From: Tenggerimyces flavus
Lineage (GTDB): Bacteria > Actinomycetota > Actinomycetes > Propionibacteriales > Actinopolymorphaceae
NCBI RefSeq assembly: GCF_016907715.1
Contig: NZ_JAFBCM010000001.1
Coordinates: 1,054,001-1,118,000 of the forward strand
Reading direction: 5' to 3'
DNA length: 64,000 nucleotides
Shown: positions 8,193-18,562 of the stretch, piece after piece
How positions within the stretch are numbered: the stretch's first letter is position 1
Layout of the letters: every line of letters starts with the position of its first letter
The notes under the pieces: model-generated
Told to the model about the DNA's origin: nothing
The model's database searches: none
The model's input: the letters and a program-made list of their open reading frames with translations, nothing else
Made by a program: the position numbers and the translations under genes

Positions 8193-9170
8193 TCAACGTC
8201 CTTTGCGCTTGCTCCTCGGCACGCGCTGTGGCTGAACCCGCTTCGTGGTGGGCGCCGGAACGGCCTCGGTCGCGGCGCCGTCGACGCTGCCGTTGACGGC
8301 ACCGTTCGCCTCAGCCTTGGAACCACCGATGAGTCCGCCCAGCAGGCCGCCCTTGCCTGCCCGGTCCTTCTTCCGCTTCTCCCACTCGGTGTACGCCGCC
8401 GAGCCGGGGACCGGGTTGCGTCGGATCACCCAGAACTGCTGGCCCATCGTCCACAGGTTGGTGGTGAACCAGTAGATCAGCACACCGACCGGGAAGTTGA
8501 TGCCACCCACGGCGAAGACGACCGGGAGCACGTAGAGCAGCAGCTTCTGCTGCTGGGCGTACTGACCGGTGAGCGCCTCCGGCGGCATGTTCTTGCGCAT
8601 CAGCTGGCGCTGGGTGGTGAACGTGGTCGCGGTCATGCACAGGATCAGGACGACGGTCACGACCTGCACGTGCCAGTTGTCGGCACCGATGAACTTGTCC
8701 GAGATCTTGGCGCCGAAGATCGTGGCCTCGCGGAGCGAGTCGACCAGCTGCTGGTTCAGGCCGTCACCGCGGACGATGCCGTTCGAGGCACCGTCGAGAA
8801 CGCGGAACAGCGCGATGAAGATCGGCGACTGCAGCAGGATCGGCAGACAGGAGGAGAACGGGTTGGTGCCGCTCTCCTTGTAGAGGTTCATGAGCTCTTT
8901 GCCCATGCGCTCCCGGTCGTGGCCGTACTTCTTCTGCAGCTCTTTGACCTTGGGCTGGATCGTCATCATGCTGCGGCTGGCACGGATCTGCCGCACGAAC
9001 AGCGGGATCAGGACGATCCGGATCACGATCACCAGACCGACGATCGACAGCGCCCAGGTCCACCCCGAATCGGTCCCGAACAACGGCGCGATCACCGTGT
9101 GGAAGATCCGGATGATCCACGACACCACGAAGTAGAGCGGGGACAGGATCGTGTCGAACGTGTCCATCAC
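8193..9170 (-). CDS. yidC: Membrane protein insertase YidC/Oxa1
   Basis: A 325-residue polytopic insertase that places proteins in the cytoplasmic membrane with or without SecYEG. It has Oxa1-type membrane segments (residues about 10-30, 38-62, 100-125, 165-185, 215-240), the cytoplasmic coiled loop with MMTIQPKVKELQKKYG, and a basic C-terminal tail (KRVQPQRVPRSKRKGR) that may contact ribosomes. GTG 9170 and ATG 9167 are adjacent alternative starts. It follows yidD by 3 bp. Confidence 0.95.
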   Translation of the reverse strand: MMDTFDTILSPLYFVVSWIIRIFHTVIAPLFGTDSGWTWALSIVGLVIVIRIVLIPLFVRQIRASRSMMTIQPKVKELQKKYGHDRERMGKELMNLYKESGTNPFSSCLPILLQSPIFIALFRVLDGASNGIVRGDGLNQQLVDSLREATIFGAKISDKFIGADNWHVQVVTVVLILCMTATTFTTQRQLMRKNMPPEALTGQYAQQQKLLLYVLPVVFAVGGINFPVGVLIYWFTTNLWTMGQQFWVIRRNPVPGSAAYTEWEKRKKDRAGKGGLLGGLIGGSKAEANGAVNGSVDGAATEAVPAPTTKRVQPQRVPRSKRKGR

Positions 9171-9173
9171 GGG

Positions 9174-9461
9174 TCAAGCACCTCGGTCGGTGTGAGAAAC
9201 GCCGGCCGTCACAGTATGCGGACCGTGCGAATGAGAGCGGACGGGAGGGACGGGGTCGTAGCCACCGGGAGTCCAAGGATGGCAGCGACCGAGGCGGCGA
9301 AGCGCGAGCCAGCTGCCGCGAAGCGCACCGTGTCGTTGGACCGCCTCCAGCGCGTACGCCGAACAGGAGGGGTAGTACCGGCAGACCTGCCCATAGAGCG
9401 GGCTGATGAACGTCCGGTAGCCCTTGAGCAGCAGGACGAGCACGGTCTTCACGGTTGGCAC
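9174..9461 (-). CDS. yidD: Membrane protein insertion efficiency factor YidD
   Basis: A 95-residue DUF37/YidD protein with the family core FISPLYG...[19 protein letters not shown] and [12 protein letters not shown]. It assists YidC-dependent membrane insertion. It overlaps the 3' end of rnpA by 13 bp and is 3 bp from yidC, the usual translationally coupled order rnpA-yidD-yidC. Confidence 0.93.
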   Translation of the reverse strand: MPTVKTVLVLLLKGYRTFISPLYGQVCRYYPSCSAYALEAVQRHGALRGSWLALRRLGRCHPWTPGGYDPVPPVRSHSHGPHTVTAGVSHTDRGA

Positions 9462-9844
9462 CGGGCCTTCGAGGTCACACGCGACGGATCCGAGGCGCGA
9501 TCGCGCCCCCGGCCTTCCAACGTGTGGAGTACCGCGTCAAGATCCCGAGCCAGCTGATCGGTTGTCGCGGTCGCCGCGGCAGGCAACGCACGAACGACGA
9601 ATCGGCTGCCAGGCTCGAGAGCCGACAGCCGATCGCGAAGCAGATGACGTAGCCGGCGGCGGACCGCGTTCCGAACCACCGCGTTGCCGACCGCCCGGTT
9701 CACGACGAACCCGACCAACGCCGAAGCGTCCTCCGACGTTCGGCCGAGGTGGCCGACGAGGGTAGGACGACCGGCCCGGCGGCCACGGCGTACCGCGGTC
9801 GCGAAGTCGTCGGACCGACGCATCCGGAAGCGAGCCGGGACCAC
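9449..9844 (-). CDS. rnpA: Ribonuclease P protein component
   Basis: A 131-residue basic protein, cofactor of the RNase P RNA that matures tRNA 5' ends. The RnpA pattern is clear: [21 protein letters not shown] at the start and the RNR-type motif [22 protein letters not shown] in the middle. GTG 9844 is selected from homology because the frame is open far upstream. No strong ribosome-binding site is visible, consistent with coupling to rpmH 35 bp upstream. Confidence 0.93.
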   Translation of the reverse strand: MVPARFRMRRSDDFATAVRRGRRAGRPTLVGHLGRTSEDASALVGFVVNRAVGNAVVRNAVRRRLRHLLRDRLSALEPGSRFVVRALPAAATATTDQLARDLDAVLHTLEGRGRDRASDPSRVTSKARCQP

Positions 9845-9879
9845 GGCATCAAGAGACCTGAAGGAGCCTGGCCGCCGCG

Positions 9880-10014
9880 TCAGGCGGCGAGACGGGCGCG
9901 CCCCTTGCGCCGACGCGCGGCGAGAATGGCCCGGCCCGCGCGCGTGCGCATCCGCAGCCGGAAGCCGTGGGTCTTGTGCCGCTTGCGGTTGTTCGGCTGG
10001 AACGTGCGCTTCAT
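9880..10014 (-). CDS. rpmH: 50S ribosomal protein L34
   Basis: A 44-residue protein starting [19 protein letters not shown] and ending in an Arg/Ala-rich tail, an unmistakable bL34. It is the first gene of the leftward rpmH-rnpA-yidD-yidC-jag-rsmG-parAB block and is transcribed divergently from dnaA. Confidence 0.97.
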   Translation of the reverse strand: MKRTFQPNNRKRHKTHGFRLRMRTRAGRAILAARRRKGRARLAA

Positions 10015-10620
10015 GAGGAGTTCTCTCCCGATCGGTGGTGAGCAATGTCGCGTTGGCCGGATTCCTCGACGCCACCGTCGACCCGCGCCCGTCCTCTGGC
10101 ACGCCGCGAGGCGGCCAGAAGTCTTGGCGTGAGCATACGGCGATCGCCGAGAGACCGGCACCGTGACCGATCCACGGTACGGGCCCGGTGACGCTTGGGT
10201 CAAACCGACCGTAGCTGACCGTGCCCACGGGCCGGAGACCGGGGCGCAAACGCGATATCTTTGCCAATCCAAAGTGTAGCTGTCGAGTAAGACACGCCGA
10301 CGACACGCCGCTTTCCACGATGACCTGTGGACAACCGGTTGATACGCCCCTCGCGGGCTTGTTACCGTCCACCTTCCACTGGGCGTGGCCGAACCCCAAC
10401 CCGTGCCGCCTCAGGCCCGATGTGCTTGGCCGACCGGCCGGATCGCCTCGCGGTCCGGCCGGCGCGTCTTCCCCCGGCCTTCCACAGGCGCTGTACACAG
10501 CCTGTGGAAGCATCTGTGGAAGCCGTCGCGGAGACGGACGGACCGGTTACTCAAACGCAACAAGCAACACGCGACCGAGGAGCTCGAACCCCTCTCCCCG
10601 GTCGCAGACGGGAGTCAGTC
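10015..10620. promoter_or_regulatory. rpmH-dnaA divergent intergenic region with DnaA boxes
   Basis: A 606-bp non-coding region. It holds a perfect actinobacterial DnaA box, TGTGGACAA (reverse of TTGTCCACA), at 10326-10334. Degenerate box-like sites follow: TTCCACAGG at 10480-10488 and TGTGGAAG at 10503-10510 and 10515-10522. These suggest DnaA autoregulation or origin function on this side of dnaA. The leftward rpmH and rightward dnaA promoters must lie here, but no -10/-35 pair is convincing enough to place. Confidence 0.7.
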
Positions 10621-12156
10621 GTGGTCGCGGACGCCAATGACCTGGGGGCGACCTGGGCAAACGTCCTGGACACGCTCGACCAGGAACTGCCACAGACCCA
10701 GCGCGTCTGGCTCGACCAGAGCCGTCCCGTCACGCTGCACGGCAACACCGCGATCATCGCGGTGCGCGACGACTTCACCCGTACCCAGCTCGAGACCAAG
10801 CTCCGGCCCCGGCTGGAGGACGCGCTGTCGAACGTGCTCGGTCAGTCGATCCGGCTCGCGGTGACGGTGGACGCCTCCCTCACGCTGAACGACGAGCCCC
10901 CGGCCGCGCCGCCGGCGTCGTCGTCGAACGGGCCGATGACCGCGAACGGTGAGGCCCAGCACACCGAGCCGCCGCTCGGCGACCTGCCCCGCGCCGACCA
11001 GGTGGCCCCCGTTCTCGACCTGGACGAGTCGCACCGGTCCGGCCTCGCGCACCCAGGTCCGCCGGACGAGGCGTTCGCGCCGCTCTCCGCCGCCGAGCGC
11101 CGCCGCGAGAGCGAGCCGCCGCGGCTCAACCCCAAGTACACGTTCGACACGTTCGTGATCGGCTCGTCCAACCGGTTCGCGCACGCCGCGGCGGTCGCGG
11201 TCTCCGAGGCACCCGGCAAGGCGTACAACCCGCTGCTGATCTACGGCGAGTCCGGCCTCGGCAAGACCCACCTGCTGCACGCGATCGGCCACTACGTGCG
11301 CAACCTCTACGCGAACGCGCGGATCCGGTACGTGTCGTCGGAGGAGTTCACCAACGACTTCATCAACTCGATCCGCGACGACAAGGCGGCGACGTTCCAG
11401 CGCCGCTACCGCGACGTCGACGTGCTGCTGGTGGACGACATCCAGTTCTTGGAGAACAAGGAACGTACGCAGGAAGAGTTCTTCCACACGTTCAACGCGC
11501 TCCACAACGCGAACAAGCAGATCGTGATCTCCTCCGACCGGCCGCCGAAGCGCCTGGAGACGCTGGAGGACCGGCTCCGCAACCGGTTCGAGTGGGGCCT
11601 GATCACCGACATCCAGCCGCCCGACCTCGAGACCCGGATCGCGATCCTGCGCAAGAAGGCCGTGCAGGAACGGCTGTCCGCGCCGCCCGAGGTACTCGAG
11701 TTCATCGCGAGCAAGATCCAGACGAACATCCGCGAGCTCGAAGGTGCGCTGATCCGCGTCACCGCGTTCGCCAGTCTCAACCGGCAGGCCGTCGACCTGG
11801 CGCTCGCCGAGATCGTGCTCAAGGACCTGATCCCCACCGGCGGCGAGCCCGAGATCACCGCGGCGCAGATCATGGCGCAGACCTCGGCGTACTTCGGGCT
11901 GTCACTCGACGACCTGTGCGGGTCGAGCCGGAGCCGGGTCCTGGTGACCGCTCGGCAGATCGCGATGTACCTGTGCCGCGAGCTCACCGACCTGTCGCTG
12001 CCAAAGATCGGCCAGCAGTTCGGCGGCCGCGACCACACGACCGTCATGCACGCCGACCGGAAGATCCGGCAGCTGATGGCCGAGCGTCGCAGCGTCTACA
12101 ACCAGGTGACCGAGCTGACCAACCGGATCAAGCAGCAGGCGCGTGGTGGGCAGTAG
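10621..12156 (+). CDS. dnaA: Chromosomal replication initiator DnaA
   Basis: A 511-residue AAA+ initiator that melts oriC and recruits the helicase. Domain I occupies about residues 1-85. A long acidic, Pro-rich linker (domain II, about 85-170) is typical of high-GC actinobacteria. The AAA+ domain has Walker A GESGLGKT near residues 209-216 and Walker B LLVDDIQF. Domain IV carries the DnaA signature ending [11 protein letters not shown] near residue 471. GTG 10621 is preferred over the longer frame because GGAG lies 6 bases upstream and domain I starts there. It is flanked by DnaA boxes on both sides. Confidence 0.96.
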   Translation: MVADANDLGATWANVLDTLDQELPQTQRVWLDQSRPVTLHGNTAIIAVRDDFTRTQLETKLRPRLEDALSNVLGQSIRLAVTVDASLTLNDEPPAAPPASSSNGPMTANGEAQHTEPPLGDLPRADQVAPVLDLDESHRSGLAHPGPPDEAFAPLSAAERRRESEPPRLNPKYTFDTFVIGSSNRFAHAAAVAVSEAPGKAYNPLLIYGESGLGKTHLLHAIGHYVRNLYANARIRYVSSEEFTNDFINSIRDDKAATFQRRYRDVDVLLVDDIQFLENKERTQEEFFHTFNALHNANKQIVISSDRPPKRLETLEDRLRNRFEWGLITDIQPPDLETRIAILRKKAVQERLSAPPEVLEFIASKIQTNIRELEGALIRVTAFASLNRQAVDLALAEIVLKDLIPTGGEPEITAAQIMAQTSAYFGLSLDDLCGSSRSRVLVTARQIAMYLCRELTDLSLPKIGQQFGGRDHTTVMHADRKIRQLMAERRSVYNQVTELTNRIKQQARGGQ

Positions 12157-12716
12157 TCAACGAGCGTCGAAGCCGTCGGTTATGTCCGAATTTAACTGTT
12201 TTCTCCGCTGATGGGGCATCTCCCTCACAGCTGGGGACAACCCTGTGGATCTCTCCCGTCGAGCGTGGGAAGAACTGTGGAACCTCCGTGGACGACGAAC
12301 GACTGTCCCCTGGTCGACCCGAGTTCTTGTCATTCGTTCACACCGTCGCCCACAGGCATTTCAGGCCCCAAATCCGCACTGACCTGCGACGACACGAAGT
12401 TGTCCACACCATCCACCGCAGTGAAGACGACTTCCAACCTATCTATCCGAATGACAAGCTCACGAAAGTCCACACGCCCCGACCCTGGGGACAACCTGTG
12501 GCTACCGCCCGTGCTCTGGTCGTCACACCTTCGCGTCGAACGACAAGAACTTGTCATCCGCTTCGACCCCCAGCAGTCCCTTCGCGTCCTGGCCGGTGTA
12601 GCGTCATGCCTCCGTCGAGCCGTGTGTCCACGCGGCATGCCCCTGGCCTCGATGAGGCAGCTCACTCGTGGCAACGCACGGATCGTGCGGAGAAACCCTG
12701 GAGGAGGCGATGAGCG
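12157..12716. other. oriC: Probable replication origin oriC (dnaA-dnaN intergenic region)
   Basis: A 560-bp gap without genes. It contains a perfect TTGTCCACA at 12400-12408, TGGGGACAA (reverse of TTGTCCCCA) at 12232-12240 and 12486-12494, and weaker boxes such as TGTGGATCT at 12244, TGTGGAACC at 12276, AAGTCCACA at 12466 and GTGTCCACG at 12624. An AT-rich stretch at 12178-12204 (around ATTTAACTGTTTTCT) stands out from the GC-rich surroundings and could be the unwinding element. Box clustering and synteny support the origin call; function is inferred. Confidence 0.88.
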
Positions 12717-13865
12717 GTGAAGTTCCGTCTCGACCGTGACGTCCTCGCCGACGCCGTGGCGTGGGTGGCGCGAAGCCTCCCCACCCGACCGTCCGTGCCT
12801 GTGCTCGCCGGGCTGCTGCTGAACGCGAAGGACGGCGAGCTCGTGCTGTCCGGGTTCGACTACGAGACCTCGGCCCGCGTCAGCCTCCCCGCCGAGATCG
12901 CGGTCGAGGGCAGCGTGCTCGTCTCCGGCCGGCTGCTCGCCGACATCAGCCGCAGCCTCCCGGCCCAGCCGGTCGACATCGAGGCCGACGGCGGCAAGGT
13001 CGTCGTCACCTGCCGCAGTGCGCGCTTCACGATCCAGACCCTTCCGGTCGACGAGTACCCCGACCTGCCCGAGATGCCGACGGCGTCCGGCACGGTCAAG
13101 GGCGACGTTCTCGCCGCCGCGGTCGCCCAGGTCGCGATCGCCGCCGGCCGCGACGACATGCTTCCTGTGCTCACCGGCGTACGGATCGAGATCGAAGGCT
13201 CCTCGGTCACGCTCGCCGCCACCGACCGCTACCGCCTCGCGGTCCGCGAGCTCAGCTGGTCGCCCGAGCGCCCGGACGTCTCCGCCACCGCGCTCGTCCC
13301 GGCCCGCGTGCTCGCCGACACCGCGAAGTCGTTCACCTCCGGTTCGGAGGTCACGATCGCGCTCGCCACCCCGGGCTCCGGCGGCGGCGAGGGCCTCGTG
13401 GGCTTCGCCGGCCAGACCGGCGGCGGCATGCGACGTACGACGACCCGCCTGCTCGACGGCGAGTTCCCCAAATACCGCACGCTGTTCCCGCCCGAGCAGC
13501 AGACGATCGCGCGCATCGAGACGGCGCCGTTCGTCGAGACGCTCAAGCGCGTCGCGCTCGTCGCCGAACGCAACACGCCGATCCGGCTCACGCTCGGCGA
13601 TTCCGAAGCCCGGCTCGAGGCGGGCAGCAGCGACGAGGCGCAGGCCTCGGAGTCGTTGCAGGCGCAGATCGAGGGCGAAGGCCTGACGATCGGCTTCAAC
13701 CCCCAGTACCTGCTCGACGGCCTCGGCGTGATCGACACCCCGGTCGCGCAGCTGGCGTTCACCCAGGCCAACCGCCCCGCCGTCCTGACCGGTGCGCCCG
13801 CGATCGACGCCGAGGCCAACCTCGACTACCGCTACCTGCTGATGCCGGTCCGCCTCCAGGGCTGA
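12717..13865 (+). CDS. dnaN: DNA polymerase III beta sliding clamp
   Basis: A 382-residue three-domain clamp, starting MKFRLDRDVLADAVAWVARSL. It forms the ring that tethers the replicative polymerase and other partners to DNA. The C-terminus YRYLLMPVRLQG is the canonical peptide-binding end. GTG 12717 has GGAGGAGG 8-9 bases upstream. Its 3' end overlaps the convergent SMP-30-like gene by 34 bp. Confidence 0.97.
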   Translation: MKFRLDRDVLADAVAWVARSLPTRPSVPVLAGLLLNAKDGELVLSGFDYETSARVSLPAEIAVEGSVLVSGRLLADISRSLPAQPVDIEADGGKVVVTCRSARFTIQTLPVDEYPDLPEMPTASGTVKGDVLAAAVAQVAIAAGRDDMLPVLTGVRIEIEGSSVTLAATDRYRLAVRELSWSPERPDVSATALVPARVLADTAKSFTSGSEVTIALATPGSGGGEGLVGFAGQTGGGMRRTTTRLLDGEFPKYRTLFPPEQQTIARIETAPFVETLKRVALVAERNTPIRLTLGDSEARLEAGSSDEAQASESLQAQIEGEGLTIGFNPQYLLDGLGVIDTPVAQLAFTQANRPAVLTGAPAIDAEANLDYRYLLMPVRLQG

Positions 13866-14827
13866 CGCAGCACGAACGTGTCCGTCGTCTGACCGGCCTG
13901 CAGAACGTCGAGCCGGCCGGCCAGGCTGAACAAGCCGAACGGGCTGTCGGTCATCGTCGTCTGCGGCTCCGGCATCGGGTTCGTCGCGGCAACCCGAGCC
14001 GCGGACCAGCCCGGTACGGCCCGAACCCGGCGGACGGCGTCGATCCCCGAGCCGCCGAGCGTGTTCGTCACCACGTCGAGCGTTCCGTCGGTGCGCAGCA
14101 GCATCCCGTCGCCGCCGACCAGCGGCTCGTTCAGCCGGACCTCGCTCACGCGGGCGTTGCGCAGGTCGATCCGGAACAGCGTGCCGCTGTCGTACCGCAC
14201 GGACAGCAGGTAGCCGCGCGGGTGCCAGACGATGCCGTTCATGCCGAAGCCCGTCGAGGCGAACCGGTCGTCCCGGACCAGCACCCTGGCATGGCCGGCG
14301 GCTGTGACCTTGTAGAGCTCGGGCGCGAAAACGTCGCTGACAAAGGCGTTTCCGGCCCGGTCGACGGTGAGGTCGTTCGCCGCGTGCCGTCCGGGCGTCG
14401 TAGCGAGGTCGACGAGTCGTTCGAGCCGACCGGTGTGGAGGTCGAACACGGCGAGCCCGGAGACGTGGCCGATGGTGTCGGGCGTGGAGCGAGCGCTCAA
14501 CCCGATGTCGCCGTACGTGACCAGCACCCGGTGCCGGCGTACGTCGACGTGGAGCCCGAACGTCGACGGCATCGCGGGATGCGCGAGGAACGGGCGCACC
14601 TTCCCGTCGAGGCCGACGATCGAGACCGTGCCGTGGCGTACGGAGCTGACCAGGAACGCGTGCCGGGTCGGGTCCCAGGCCACGCCCTCCGGGTGCAGCG
14701 AGGGAGCCGAGGCGTGGATGACCCGCGGCGCGGGGGTCGCTGAGGCACCCGCCGCGGGGAAGGTGCTCACCAGCGCGCAGGCGAGCAGCAGGGTGGCGAA
14801 CAGGCGAAGGATTCGTTGTCGTTTCAC
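13832..14827 (-). CDS. Exported SMP-30/gluconolactonase-like beta-propeller protein
   Basis: A 331-residue protein. Residues 1-28 form a Sec-type signal peptide (basic LVKRQRILRLF start, hydrophobic core, ASA cleavage region). The mature part has propeller-type repeats: PEGVAWDPTRHAFLVSSV, ANDLTVDRAGNAFVSDV and MNGIVWHPRGYLLSV, typical of SMP-30/LRE-like lactonase-fold proteins. The substrate is unknown. The start is a GTG at 14827 with no obvious ribosome-binding site. It is divergent from the XRE regulator and sits, unusually, between dnaN and gnd. Confidence 0.75.
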   Translation of the reverse strand: MKRQRILRLFATLLLACALVSTFPAAGASATPAPRVIHASAPSLHPEGVAWDPTRHAFLVSSVRHGTVSIVGLDGKVRPFLAHPAMPSTFGLHVDVRRHRVLVTYGDIGLSARSTPDTIGHVSGLAVFDLHTGRLERLVDLATTPGRHAANDLTVDRAGNAFVSDVFAPELYKVTAAGHARVLVRDDRFASTGFGMNGIVWHPRGYLLSVRYDSGTLFRIDLRNARVSEVRLNEPLVGGDGMLLRTDGTLDVVTNTLGGSGIDAVRRVRAVPGWSAARVAATNPMPEPQTTMTDSPFGLFSLAGRLDVLQAGQTTDTFVLRQPWRRTGISR

Positions 14828-14929
14828 GAGGTCATCGTCGAAGCGCGAACGGCGGCCAACCAGCGTTCGGGCCTTCCTAGGTCTGCTGGGACCAGGCTCG
14901 CGGTGGCGGTGCGCAGCAGAATGGGAATC

Positions 14930-15766
14930 GTGAACCAGCACACCGAGCTCGGCGAGTTCCTCCGTTCGCGGCGAGCGCTGTTGCGACCGGACGAACTCGG
15001 GATCCGGCACGCGGGACGCCGTCGCGTGCCGGGACTCAGGCGCGAGGAGCTGGCCCAGCTCGCCGGCGTCAGCGCGGACTACTACGTACGGCTCGAGCAG
15101 GGCCGCGCGCTGAACGCGTCCGACGCCATCCTCGACGCGATCGCGCAGGCGCTGCGGCTCGACGACAACGAGCTCCGCCACCTGCACGATCTCGCCCGCC
15201 CCGTTCGCAGTCGCCGTCCGGCGGCTCGTCCGCAGCGGGTCCGCGACTCGTTCCGCCGGATGGTGAACGCGATCGACGCGCCCTCGTTCGTCCTCGGTCG
15301 GCGCTGCGACGTGCTCACCTGGAACCGCTCGATGGCCGCGCTGGTCACCGACTTCGGTGCGCTGCCGCCGAAGGAACGGAACATGGCGCGGTTGTTCTTC
15401 CTCGACGAGTCGGTCGCCAGCCTGTACCCGGACTTCAAGCGCAAGTCCCGCGACGTCGTCGGCTTCCTCCGCATGGACGCCGGCCGGCACCCCGACGATC
15501 CACAGCTGGCCGAGCTGATCGGCGAGCTGTCGATGAAGAGCGACGCGTTCCGGCAGCTGTGGGCCAGTCGTACGGTCCGGGACAAGTCGCACGGGACGTA
15601 CCACCTGCGCCACCCTCTCGTCGGCGAGCTCACGGTCGACTACGAGACGCTGCGGCTGAGCGACGACCCCGACCAGCTGCTGGTGACGTACACAGCCGAG
15701 CCCGGCTCGCCGTCCGAAGCGGCCCTGCGCATCCTGACCGCTTGGGATTCCAGCGGCACACCCTAG
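14930..15766 (+). CDS. XRE-family regulator with MmyB-like ligand-binding domain
   Basis: A 278-residue protein from GTG 14930 (an ATG at 14921 is the alternative). The N-terminal helix-turn-helix has the family string RRRVPGLRREELAQLAGVSADYYVRLEQGR. The C-terminal MmyB-type sensing domain spans about residues 105-270. The adjacent divergent SMP-30-like gene (103 bp between starts) is the likely target by position. Regulators of this family often control a neighbouring enzyme gene in actinobacteria. Confidence 0.85.
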   Translation: MNQHTELGEFLRSRRALLRPDELGIRHAGRRRVPGLRREELAQLAGVSADYYVRLEQGRALNASDAILDAIAQALRLDDNELRHLHDLARPVRSRRPAARPQRVRDSFRRMVNAIDAPSFVLGRRCDVLTWNRSMAALVTDFGALPPKERNMARLFFLDESVASLYPDFKRKSRDVVGFLRMDAGRHPDDPQLAELIGELSMKSDAFRQLWASRTVRDKSHGTYHLRHPLVGELTVDYETLRLSDDPDQLLVTYTAEPGSPSEAALRILTAWDSSGTP

Positions 15767-15808
15767 GCTGGGGCCGTTCAGCAGTCCGCGCGCAGGAAGG
15801 TGTCGGGG

Positions 15809-16720
<912 letters not shown>

Positions 16721-16724
16721 CAGC

Positions 16725-17849
16725 GTGTACGTCGCGCACCTGTCGCTGGCCGACTTCCGCAACTACCCCTCCGTCGAGCTGCCGCTCGAGGCCGGGGTCA
16801 CCGCGTTCGTCGGACCGAACGGCCAGGGAAAGACCAACCTGGTCGAGGCGATCGGCTACCTCGCCTCACTCGGCTCGCATCGCGTCGCGACCGACGCGCC
16901 GCTCGTCCGCCTCGGCGCGGAGCGCGCGGTCATACGCGGCGATGTCGTACGTGACAACCGGCACGCACTGATCGAGCTGGAAATCACGCCAGGTAAGGCG
17001 AATCGAGCTCGACTGAACCGTTCGCCGGTCTCGCGGCCGCGCGAGGTGCTCGGGATCCTGCGCACAGTGCTGTTCGCGCCGGAGGACCTCGCGCTGGTCA
17101 AGGGCGATCCCGACACGCGGCGGCGGTTCATCGACGACCTCATCACCCAGCGCGCGCCGCGGCTCGCCGGCGTCCGGTCGGACTACGACCGGGTACTGCG
17201 GCAGCGCAACACGTTGCTGAAGACCGCCGGTCCCGCACGCCGCGGCGGCTCGTCGAGCGAGGGTGCGCTTCGTACGCTCGACACCTGGGACTCCCACCTC
17301 GCACGGATCGGGTCGGAGCTGCTCTCGGCGCGGCTGCGGACGCTCGCCGAGCTGCGGCCGTTGGTCGCGAAGGCGTACGCGAACGTCTCGCCCGGGCAGG
17401 AGGAAGCGCGGGTCGACTACAAGTCCGCGCTGCCGATCGACGATCCGACGCCCGCGGTGTTGGCCGAGGCGATCCTCGCCGCCGTGGTCGAACGCCGCGC
17501 CGACGAGCTGCAGCGCGGCGTCTCCCTCATCGGCCCGCACCGTGACGACCTCGTACTGAACCTCGGCCCGTTCCCGGCGAAGGGGTACGCGAGCCACGGC
17601 GAGTCGTGGTCGTACGCGCTCGCGTTGAGGCTCGCCGCGTATGACCTGCTCGGCGCGGACGGCGGCGAGCCGGTGCTCGTTCTGGACGACGTGTTCGCGG
17701 AGTTGGACACCCAACGTCGGAGCCGACTGGCAACCTTGGTCTCGGGCGCCGAGCAGGTGCTCGTGACCGCGGCCGTGCCGGCCGACGTTCCCGAGCAGCT
17801 GGCCGGTGCGCGGTTCGACGTGAGCGAAGGGGAGGTGCGCGGTGTCTGA
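16725..17849 (+). CDS. recF: DNA replication and repair protein RecF
   Basis: A 374-residue SMC-like ATPase that loads RecA at gaps through RecOR. Walker A is GPNGQGKT at residues 30-37. The C-terminal Walker B segment [17 protein letters not shown] is present. GTG 16725 ([14 protein letters not shown]) is the homology-supported start, 4 bp after gnd. Its end overlaps dciA by 8 bp. Confidence 0.95.
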   Translation: MYVAHLSLADFRNYPSVELPLEAGVTAFVGPNGQGKTNLVEAIGYLASLGSHRVATDAPLVRLGAERAVIRGDVVRDNRHALIELEITPGKANRARLNRSPVSRPREVLGILRTVLFAPEDLALVKGDPDTRRRFIDDLITQRAPRLAGVRSDYDRVLRQRNTLLKTAGPARRGGSSSEGALRTLDTWDSHLARIGSELLSARLRTLAELRPLVAKAYANVSPGQEEARVDYKSALPIDDPTPAVLAEAILAAVVERRADELQRGVSLIGPHRDDLVLNLGPFPAKGYASHGESWSYALALRLAAYDLLGADGGEPVLVLDDVFAELDTQRRSRLATLVSGAEQVLVTAAVPADVPEQLAGARFDVSEGEVRGV

Positions 17850-18411
17850 CGACGAGCTCGAGCAGCCGGTGGAGAAGCCCGCCGACCCGGAGTGGAACCC
17901 GTCCGGCCTGGAGCTGGCGCGTGCCGTCGTGGCGACGTTTGGCACGCTGGGCAAGGGAAGGCCGCGCCGCAACCGACCGCGCCCGTCGACCTCGGCAGGT
18001 GGGCGACGCAGGTACGGCGACGAGCCGATCGTGTCCGGCCCCAGCCCGGACGACCGCGACCCGCAGGTACTCGACGCGACGATGGACCGCCTGGTCGCCG
18101 AGCACGGCTGGTCCACGAACGTCGCCGTCGCCGGCGCGATCGCGCGCTGGGACCACATCGTCGGGCCGGAGGTCGCGGCGCACTGCAAGGCCGAGCGGTA
18201 CGCCGACGCCGAGCTCACCGTGCGCGCCGACTCGACCGCCTGGGCGACCCAGGTCCGGCTGCTCGCGCCGACGCTCGTGCAGCGGCTGAACCAGGAGCTT
18301 GGCGACGACACCGTTCGCCGGGTGATCGTGGTCGGACCCACCGGCCCGAGCTGGCGCAAGGGGCCCCGTTCCGTCCGCGACGGACGAGGCCCCCGCGACA
18401 CGTATGGATGA
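17842..18411 (+). CDS. dciA: DciA family protein (DUF721), replicative helicase operator
   Basis: A 189-residue protein. The DUF721 domain runs from about residue 75 to 165 ([21 protein letters not shown]...[24 protein letters not shown]) behind a basic, disordered N-terminus. DciA proteins interact with the DnaB helicase; the mycobacterial homologue, Rv0004, lies at the same recF-gyrB location. The 8-bp overlap with recF indicates coupling. Confidence 0.9.
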   Translation: MSDDELEQPVEKPADPEWNPSGLELARAVVATFGTLGKGRPRRNRPRPSTSAGGRRRYGDEPIVSGPSPDDRDPQVLDATMDRLVAEHGWSTNVAVAGAIARWDHIVGPEVAAHCKAERYADAELTVRADSTAWATQVRLLAPTLVQRLNQELGDDTVRRVIVVGPTGPSWRKGPRSVRDGRGPRDTYG

Positions 18412-18562
18412 GCCCGCACCGGTCGGCGGCCCTAGTCGTCGCCATCTCGGCGGATGGCACCGGCGACGCCCACGTATCCGGCCCGGCTTGGGCTCTGGGA
18501 TGGGGCGTCGCCGATGCAAAGCGGAGCCGAGATAGCAACGACGCCGCCGACGCTCTTGCGGG

